Below, piece after piece: positions 8,732-13,288 of a stretch of DNA of 13,288 bases. Source of the stretch: JBCDBL01 sp039183635 (GTDB lineage: Bacteria > Pseudomonadota > Alphaproteobacteria > Caulobacterales > Parvularculaceae); assembly GCA_039183635.1 (NCBI GenBank), contig JBCDBL010000115.1, forward strand, positions 1 through 13,288. Reading direction: 5' to 3'. A program made the translations under genes and the position numbers. A model generated the notes under the pieces. The model had not been told where the DNA came from and did not search any database. It saw only the letters and a list, made by a program, of their open reading frames with translations. Numbering within the stretch: the first letter of the stretch is position 1; every line of letters starts with the position of its first letter.

Positions 8732-9412
8732 ATCACCCTACTAGAGGAACAGGTCCTTCTAAGAGGAAGATGGCTGAACAGCTTTTCGTCAACAACCGCA
8801 AAAGCAATTCTGTCGGCATGCAGTGTCCGCGAGTACGCTCCAGGTGATAAGATTCTGAGAAGGGGCCACAAAACAGACGGGCTATACGGCCTTATCTCCG
8901 GCGATGTACGATACACGACCGTTACCGCTGAGGGCGAAGAGATCATCTTAGATTATTTTCGCCCTGGAGCTTGGTTCGCCGATATTTCCGCCCTTGATGG
9001 CGGCAAGGGGATTCACGATATATGCGCAGCTTCCGATGTGCGCATGGCCTGGCTGAAAATATCTGAGATTGCGCGTCTCGGCGAAAAAATGCAGGATTTC
9101 TATCCGACATTAATTAAGTTAACGTGCGCACACGTTCGCAGATTAGCCGCCGCATTCGAACTCATCATACAATTATCACCACACCAATTACTTGCGTATC
9201 GAATATGCGATGTTTCAAACCGAAATGGTGACTGTGATGAAATCAAGCTCCGACAAGCCGACCTAGCTGGCCTAGCTGGCCTTTCCCCGCGTGGCGTCAC
9301 CAAGATATTAAACCGTTGGCGTGACGAAGGGCTTATCGACACGTTTTACGGTGGCGTCAGAATTCTTGATCGGCAAAGATTGAAAGCGGTTTGGCAAAAA
9401 ACATATTTGTAA
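8732..9412 (+). CDS. Crp/Fnr-family transcriptional regulator with abnormal 5' end
   Basis: From 8732 this frame encodes 226 residues with the Crp/Fnr layout. An N-terminal helix (GRWLNSFS) is followed by a cyclic-nucleotide-binding-fold beta roll with YAPGDKILRRG (35-45) and GLYGLISGDV (50-59), a WFADISALDGG segment (81-91), a long dimerisation helix, and a winged helix-turn-helix (about 171-204, LSPRGVTKILNRWRDEG). There is no FNR-type cysteine cluster, and the segment where CRP binds cAMP phosphate lacks the usual Arg, so the effector is unknown. The frame has no ATG, GTG or TTG before an internal GTG at 9038, which would remove most of the sensor domain. Coordinates given use ATC at 8732, with GAGG four bases upstream. 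Alternatively, loss of one C from 8728-8731 would join GTG at 8722 to this frame. It is divergent from the hydrolase, its most likely target. Confidence 0.75.
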   Translation: MTLLEEQVLLRGRWLNSFSSTTAKAILSACSVREYAPGDKILRRGHKTDGLYGLISGDVRYTTVTAEGEEIILDYFRPGAWFADISALDGGKGIHDICAASDVRMAWLKISEIARLGEKMQDFYPTLIKLTCAHVRRLAAAFELIIQLSPHQLLAYRICDVSNRNGDCDEIKLRQADLAGLAGLSPRGVTKILNRWRDEGLIDTFYGGVRILDRQRLKAVWQKTYL

Positions 9413-9515
9413 GCTGATTCACGATATACAGTCTCTTTGATGAGTGACGTGACATTGTGAGAGCGGCCAAACCACATCGTTAATTTTTTTGAGAAAATCC
9501 GAAAGGGAGGTCGTC

Positions 9516-9784
9516 GTGAAACGGAAGATATGTTCAATTAAGCATATTGTAGTGGTGCTGAAGCAGGTGGAGACAGGCATACTTGTGACAAACTTGATCC
9601 AGCAGACCAGGGATCATTAAGCAAATAACTAACCATCGGGAAAAGAAGTATGTAAGGCTTGAAGCTGTTCAAACCCGTTCGCTTTAAACGGGTTCTCGAA
9701 GAGAACGCCCGCCCGAAGCAGCCCCTTGTTGATGCGGAGTTGGACAAGTCCATTCTCAAAGAAGCTGCTTTGGGAAATCGGTAG
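9516..9784 (+). pseudogene. IS3-type transposase orfA remnant, frameshifted
   Basis: The reading from GTG 9516 gives VKRKICSIKHIVVVLKQ, close to the IS3-type OrfA start MKRKRFSxEQIVAVLKQ, and continues to a TAA at 9618. Homology goes on in another frame from 9610: GIIKQITNHREKKYVRLEA matches GISEQTFYRWKKKYxGLEA. It then moves to a third frame from 9683: FKRVLEENARPKQ and ELDKSILKEA match LKxLxEENxRLKK and LDKAILKE, ending at TAG 9782-9784. A purine-rich GAAAGGGAGG at 9501-9510 sits where the original RBS would be. At least two frameshifts make it non-functional. No convincing orfB follows in 9785-9965, and no terminal repeats were identified. The OrfA type suggests the IS407-like branch, from memory only. 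It lies between the Crp-type regulator and the end of the TonB receptor gene. Confidence 0.8.
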
Positions 9785-9864
9785 GATATTCACACAAAAA
9801 GAGAGGTTGTCAGATCATACGCTCACAATCCGCTCAACCTGAACCTCCACCTTTCGGGCGCTTC

Positions 9865-9934
9865 AGCCTGACCAGCAACGTTCAACCAAGAACAGCACAT
9901 GGCTATATGCATAGGTTCGTTGCGCGGTCAGGCT
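9865..9934. repeat. Long imperfect inverted repeat near the end of the receptor gene
   Basis: AGCCTGACC (9865-9873) pairs with GGTCAGGCT (9926-9934). Inside, GCAACG (9875-9880) pairs with CGTTGC (9918-9923), leaving a 37-base loop and a small bulge. It lies about 30 bases past the receptor stop codon in the direction of transcription (minus strand). No T run follows on that strand, so it is not a classical terminator. It could still protect the transcript 3' end, act in Rho-dependent termination, or be an IS-related repeat. Confidence 0.4.
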
Positions 9935-9965
9935 CTTTCACATGCGTTAATATTCCATCTCAGAT

Positions 9966-12299
9966 CTAGAAATCAAAGCTTATCGTGCCGATGATTTGCC
10001 GCGGCGCGCCAAAGCTGTTTCCGTTGTTGATCTGCGGATAGGTGATGTACTTCTCGTTAAAAAGATTACGAGCATTCAACTGGAACTGCAGATTGTCGGT
10101 GAAATCGTAAGATACAAGAGCATCCACAACGAAGAACTCGAACAAATCGGAGTCGATGATGTCAGCGAACAACACCTGGCCGTCGGCGTTAACCGCATCA
10201 GCTAAGGGCACGCCGTTAATTGAGGTGACGCCTTCAGCGGCGAAGTCCAGCGGCGCGTTAGCAAAGTTGTTGAAGAGCGACTCGGGCAAGATATCGAGAT
10301 TCCAGCCCGCCCGAACGCCGCCACCGATACTGAGGCCGGCCAGCGGCCCGTCAGTGATGTCATAAACGGTGAAGAAGTTCAGGGACGTTTCCGGCGTCGG
10401 GAGCGTCAACGTCGGCCCAAAACTGTCGTCGATATAGGAAATGCCGCCGGCGATGTTCCAATTCGGCGTAAGCTGACCGACGATTTCGAATTCAACGCCG
10501 TCCGCAGATTGTTCGTTGTCAATCAACACCGAGCCTTGCGGGAAAGACGATCCCATGGGGCACTGAATCTGCTGAAGACCGTTGACCGCCTGGTTGTCAA
10601 AGTAAGCGACGCTCATCAACAGGCCCGAATTCGGCTCCCATTTCACGCCAGCCTCGTGACTGCGATTTTCTTCCGGCGGCGCGGTGGAACCGTCGCACTG
10701 CAGAGCAGTGGTGAACTCAAAGCCTTCCGAATAAGCATAATAGGCTGTGATGTCCTCGGTAATGTCGACGGCGATCGACCCTGAATAGCTTTCGGTGGAG
10801 TTTTCGAAATTCGTCCCAAAGCTCGACGCTTCACGATCATCGTGACGAACGGCGCCGTTCAGCCGCACCCGGTCGTAAAGATCGAGGCTTGCAAGCAGCG
10901 ATACTGAGTCGATGTCTTCCGACTGACTGAACCCGCCAAGCGCCGCAGGATCAGAGAGGAAGGGATTTCCACCGGAAAAGAAAGGATTGCTGAAAACGTC
11001 AATGATGGGCGGCGGACCAGGGAACGGCGCAGCGGGGAGCGCGCTGGCGTCGATCGCAAATTGCGTAAAGTCGGCGTCATACCGAAACACCTCGCCGGAA
11101 ACGATGACGTTCAGGCGCGCGTTTTCTGTGATGTCGAATTCGCCGCCATAGCGAAGTTCAGCAAACGTCGTATCGACTTCCCGATTGAACTGCGCAACAT
11201 TGAAACCTGGGATGGCGAAAGCCAAGCCCGCCGTCGGGCTGCCGGGCGTTACGTCAATAAAGTTGCCGCCGAAAGCGAAGCCGCCGAATAGCCCAGAGTC
11301 AAAAAGGTCATCATCGATATCAACTTTCGAGTAGGACGCCCTTAATGAATGACCGTCCGCAAGGTCATACGTCGCAACAATCTGGTTGAACAGAAGCTCG
11401 CTCTCGGTGCTGGCGAAAGCGCCAGAGCCGAAGAAGTTACGGTCGACGTTGACCGGCGCGATGAGCGGATTGGCAGGATCGGTCAGATCGGCGCCCAGCG
11501 CGATGCCGCCGCCATTCGGCACTTCCCGATCACTATAATAGAGGTAGTAATCAACAGACAGCGCGTCGGTGACGTCGTAGCCAAGCGTGCCGTAGGCGGC
11601 TTGACTGCTGAAATCCGTTTGGTTCCCGTCATAGTAGAGGGGGCTCTCCTCTTTCGACAGGGCCGCAAAGCCGCGCAGCGTGCCGGAGGCGTTCAGCGGG
11701 CCGCCATAGCTCACTTCGCCGCGCAGGCCGTCCCAACTGTCGCCTTGAAGGCGAACGTTACCTGCCGGAGCGTCGCTTGGACTTTCCTTCAAGGAGACAT
11801 TGATAAAACCGCCGGCGCTGATTTGCCCATAGGCGGCCGATTGCGATCCTTTAACATATTCCAGCCGGCCAAGCGCGACTTGGTCGAACAGAATATCTTC
11901 TCCAAGCGGCGCACCGTTAATGCGAACAGCATTGCGCCGGTTTACGCCAAATCCACGCGCGATGAAGAAGCCGCCGCCATTCGGATTCGAGCTAGAATTG
12001 GTGACGCCCGGAATAAAACTGATTGCATCGGCAATGCCGATATTGCCTAAGGAGTCATATAGCTCTTCGTTCAAGACAAGAACCTGGCCTGCAGTCTCAG
12101 AAAGCGGAATGTTCAGCTTTGTCGCCGTCGAATCAGACGGATCGCGGAAGCTCCGCCCTTCTACGACAATGACATCGAGCTGCCCAACATCTTGTTCCTG
12201 GTCGGCTGCTTGAACGTCTTGGGCGCACGCCGCGCCTCCCACTTGAAACACCAAGGCGGAAACGGTCGCTAATAGTGATGCTCTTGTTATATTTAACAT
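9966..12299 (-). CDS. TonB-dependent outer-membrane receptor, siderophore-receptor-like
   Basis: From ATG 12299 the product is 777 residues. A signal peptide is clear (LLATVSALVFQVGGAACA, cleavage likely just before or at QD), then a TonB-box-like DVIVVEG. The plug domain follows, with TAGQVLVLNEEL, ISFIPGV, ARGFGVNRRNAVRINGAPL and VKGSQSAAYGQISAGGFINV, a pattern typical of siderophore-type receptors. The rest is a 22-strand-barrel-style region with aromatic-rich repeats and a close at NLFNEKY and APRQIIGTISFDF. The terminal Phe is the usual barrel-assembly signal. The cargo may be a ferric siderophore or, given the neighbours, an organic substrate. An upstream in-frame GTG at 12362 would add 21 residues before the signal peptide and has no good RBS; the internal ATG has AGGGG five bases upstream and is preferred. 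It is divergent from the LuxR-type regulator gene, with 168 bp between the two starts. Confidence 0.93.
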   Translation of the reverse strand: MLNITRASLLATVSALVFQVGGAACAQDVQAADQEQDVGQLDVIVVEGRSFRDPSDSTATKLNIPLSETAGQVLVLNEELYDSLGNIGIADAISFIPGVTNSSSNPNGGGFFIARGFGVNRRNAVRINGAPLGEDILFDQVALGRLEYVKGSQSAAYGQISAGGFINVSLKESPSDAPAGNVRLQGDSWDGLRGEVSYGGPLNASGTLRGFAALSKEESPLYYDGNQTDFSSQAAYGTLGYDVTDALSVDYYLYYSDREVPNGGGIALGADLTDPANPLIAPVNVDRNFFGSGAFASTESELLFNQIVATYDLADGHSLRASYSKVDIDDDLFDSGLFGGFAFGGNFIDVTPGSPTAGLAFAIPGFNVAQFNREVDTTFAELRYGGEFDITENARLNVIVSGEVFRYDADFTQFAIDASALPAAPFPGPPPIIDVFSNPFFSGGNPFLSDPAALGGFSQSEDIDSVSLLASLDLYDRVRLNGAVRHDDREASSFGTNFENSTESYSGSIAVDITEDITAYYAYSEGFEFTTALQCDGSTAPPEENRSHEAGVKWEPNSGLLMSVAYFDNQAVNGLQQIQCPMGSSFPQGSVLIDNEQSADGVEFEIVGQLTPNWNIAGGISYIDDSFGPTLTLPTPETSLNFFTVYDITDGPLAGLSIGGGVRAGWNLDILPESLFNNFANAPLDFAAEGVTSINGVPLADAVNADGQVLFADIIDSDLFEFFVVDALVSYDFTDNLQFQLNARNLFNEKYITYPQINNGNSFGAPRQIIGTISFDF

Positions 12300-12304
12300 T
12301 TTTT

Positions 12305-12309
12305 CCCCT
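12305..12309 (-). promoter_or_regulatory. Shine-Dalgarno deciding the receptor start
   Basis: On the minus strand AGGGG precedes ATG 12299 by five bases of A. It supports initiation here rather than at GTG 12362 and places the signal peptide at the true N-terminus. Confidence 0.7.
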
Positions 12310-12455
12310 GCAGTTGCGGCGACGCCATTCGATAAACGTGACGTCGTCTTTATTGAGTTCACGTTAAGAACATCCGCCGGATCGAAGATGGCATCACCTA
12401 TCGAAAGATAGTAGAAAAGCTGGAATTATTTGGTTGCTATCGACATAGAGAAACA

Positions 12456-12465
12456 GAGGGCCCTC
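12456..12465. promoter_or_regulatory. Perfect 10-bp palindrome overlapping the LuxR-type gene RBS
   Basis: GAGGGCCCTC is a perfect palindrome just upstream of GTG 12468. Its left half, GAGGG (12456-12460), is the only good Shine-Dalgarno for that gene at seven bases spacing. A bound protein here would block expression; as RNA the palindrome has no loop, so self-pairing within one molecule is unlikely. Confidence 0.35.
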
Positions 12466-12467
12466 CC

Positions 12468-13288
12468 GTGAACCACACCCCGTCCGAAAGCAGGCAGACC
12501 GCTGACACTTCTTTGGTCAGGACAAAGCTGGCCATGCCCTCTGTCGACGGTGTCTTGCTTGACCGGGCCATTGGACAGCGAGCCAAAGAGCTTCTGAGCC
12601 AGAAAATTTCGGTAATACACGCACCAGGCGGATACGGAAAAACAACTACACTGGTCCAATGGGCGGCCCAACTTCGCGCATCAGGGGCTTTAACAGCTTG
12701 GCTATCGCTGGATGAATATGACACCGACCCATCACGAATTCTGGGCTATCTTGCCGCTGCGCTTTCCCATGCCGGCATAGCTCTGCCGAGTAATCTCGAA
12801 GCCCAAATTGATCGAGGGTTAAGCAACACAGAGATCACTCACGCCGCCCTCACAAATGCAGCTGGCGCAGATGGACGAGCCATTGCGTTGTTTGTGGATG
12901 ATCATCATCACATTGATGACAGCAGCCCAGTCGCAACCATGCTCGCCAGATTCATTAAAGCAGCGCCAAGCAACCTGCATTTCATAATCTCAAGCCGCGA
13001 ACGTCCGGCCGCATTGATAGGCCGCAACACCCCAAAAGCACGCGTCCTGGAGTTCACTATGGACGATCTGCGTTTTAATCGCACCGAACTAAAAGACTTT
13101 CTCAAACAAGCAGGCGTCGCCGCCATCGATAATAGCGGCTTGAAAACACTCCACTTTGCGTCTGAAGGTTGGGTCGCCGGGCTCAAGCTCGCAATTTCAG
13201 GCGGCGAAGGCGATCTTGAGCGCATGAAAGCCATTTTGGAGCACAATCGCGCGGGAATAGAAGATTTCTTTGCTTATGACGTTTTTGA
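12468..13288 (+). CDS. MalT-like LuxR-family ATP-binding transcriptional regulator (5' part, cut by window end)
   Basis: 273 residues are visible and the frame is open at the window end. The segment is the STAND-type NTPase domain of MalT/LuxR large regulators. Walker A is APGGYGKTT (52-60), then the family motif WLSLDEYDTDP (79-89) with RILGYLAAAL, Walker B IALFVDD (139-145), FIISSRERP (172-180), and GWVAGLKLA (234-242). MalT-type proteins run to about 900 residues, with a TPR-like sensor region and a C-terminal LuxR helix-turn-helix; both would lie beyond the window. They are activated by ligand plus ATP and usually act as positive regulators. The GTG start has GAGGG seven bases upstream; no ATG is available in frame before codon 23. 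It is divergent from the TonB receptor and is its likely regulator. Confidence 0.85.
   Translation, partial: MNHTPSESRQTADTSLVRTKLAMPSVDGVLLDRAIGQRAKELLSQKISVIHAPGGYGKTTTLVQWAAQLRASGALTAWLSLDEYDTDPSRILGYLAAALSHAGIALPSNLEAQIDRGLSNTEITHAALTNAAGADGRAIALFVDDHHHIDDSSPVATMLARFIKAAPSNLHFIISSRERPAALIGRNTPKARVLEFTMDDLRFNRTELKDFLKQAGVAAIDNSGLKTLHFASEGWVAGLKLAISGGEGDLERMKAILEHNRAGIEDFFAYDVF

Noticed and set aside
8770..8847. ATG 8770 with AGAGGA upstream as start of the Crp-type regulator
   Set aside because: It is in a different frame and stops at 8845-8847 after 25 codons; the Crp N-terminal helix is in the other frame across the same bases.
8455..8946. 163-codon minus-strand ORF
   Set aside because: It overlaps both the hydrolase 5' end and the Crp-type gene in other frames and has no recognisable motif.
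9038..9412. Short 124-residue regulator starting at GTG 9038
   Set aside because: The same frame encodes a full sensor domain upstream back to about 8732, so this start would truncate a recognisable Crp/Fnr protein.
9538..9759. Minus-strand 73-codon ORF
   Set aside because: It is antisense to the orfA relic, which explains the sequence.
11349..12050. 233-codon plus-strand ORF inside the receptor gene
   Set aside because: A low-complexity charged translation antisense to a well-supported TonB receptor; a shadow of high-GC codons.
1..13288. CRISPR array, tRNA, rRNA, toxin-antitoxin or phage-defence genes
   Set aside because: No spaced direct repeats, no cloverleaf-like sequence and no defence-type domain were seen.

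Overview
The window looks like an accessory catabolic region of a Gram-negative bacterium. The organism is probably an alphaproteobacterium of the Hyphomonas/Parvularcula/Sphingomonad kind. The reasons are an 800-residue-class TonB-dependent receptor, a MalT-like LuxR regulator next to it, a secreted CocE/NonD hydrolase, and alphaproteobacterial-looking FadJ and thiolase. That placement is an inference from protein style; no rRNA or marker gene is present.

Layout: (1) 1-700 has no intact gene. Read on the minus strand, 123-690 is a decayed, left-truncated IS3-family insertion sequence, with a terminal inverted repeat at 123 and a broken orfB that is recognisable motif by motif. (2) 701-8588 is a four-gene minus-strand block. 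In transcription order it holds a secreted CocE/NonD alpha/beta hydrolase (8588-6585), a thiolase (6445-5237), a bifunctional enoyl-CoA hydratase/3-hydroxyacyl-CoA dehydrogenase (5218-3032) and, after a 417-bp gap, an acyl-CoA ligase (2614-701). (3) Divergent from the hydrolase is a Crp/Fnr-family regulator (about 8732-9412, plus). Its conserved reading frame has no ATG, GTG or TTG start at its 5' end, and losing one base from a CCCC run would supply one. (4) 9413-9965 is intergenic and contains a second IS relic, a frameshifted IS3-type orfA (9516-9784, plus), followed by a long hairpin. (5) 9966-12299 (minus) is a TonB-dependent receptor, better started at an internal ATG with a strong RBS and signal peptide. 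Divergent from it is a MalT-like ATP-binding LuxR-family regulator (12468 onward, plus), cut off by the window edge.

How the parts may fit (inference): the receptor could bring in a substrate across the outer membrane. The secreted hydrolase could cleave an ester or amide bond in it. The ligase would charge the released acid with CoA, and the FadJ-like protein and thiolase would shorten it. No acyl-CoA dehydrogenase is encoded here, so the first oxidation would come from elsewhere or not be needed. I see no CRISPR, tRNA, rRNA, phage or defence genes. The least expected observations are the two IS relics that a standard ORF scan does not reveal and the start-codon defect of the Crp-type regulator; I do not claim a wholly new system.
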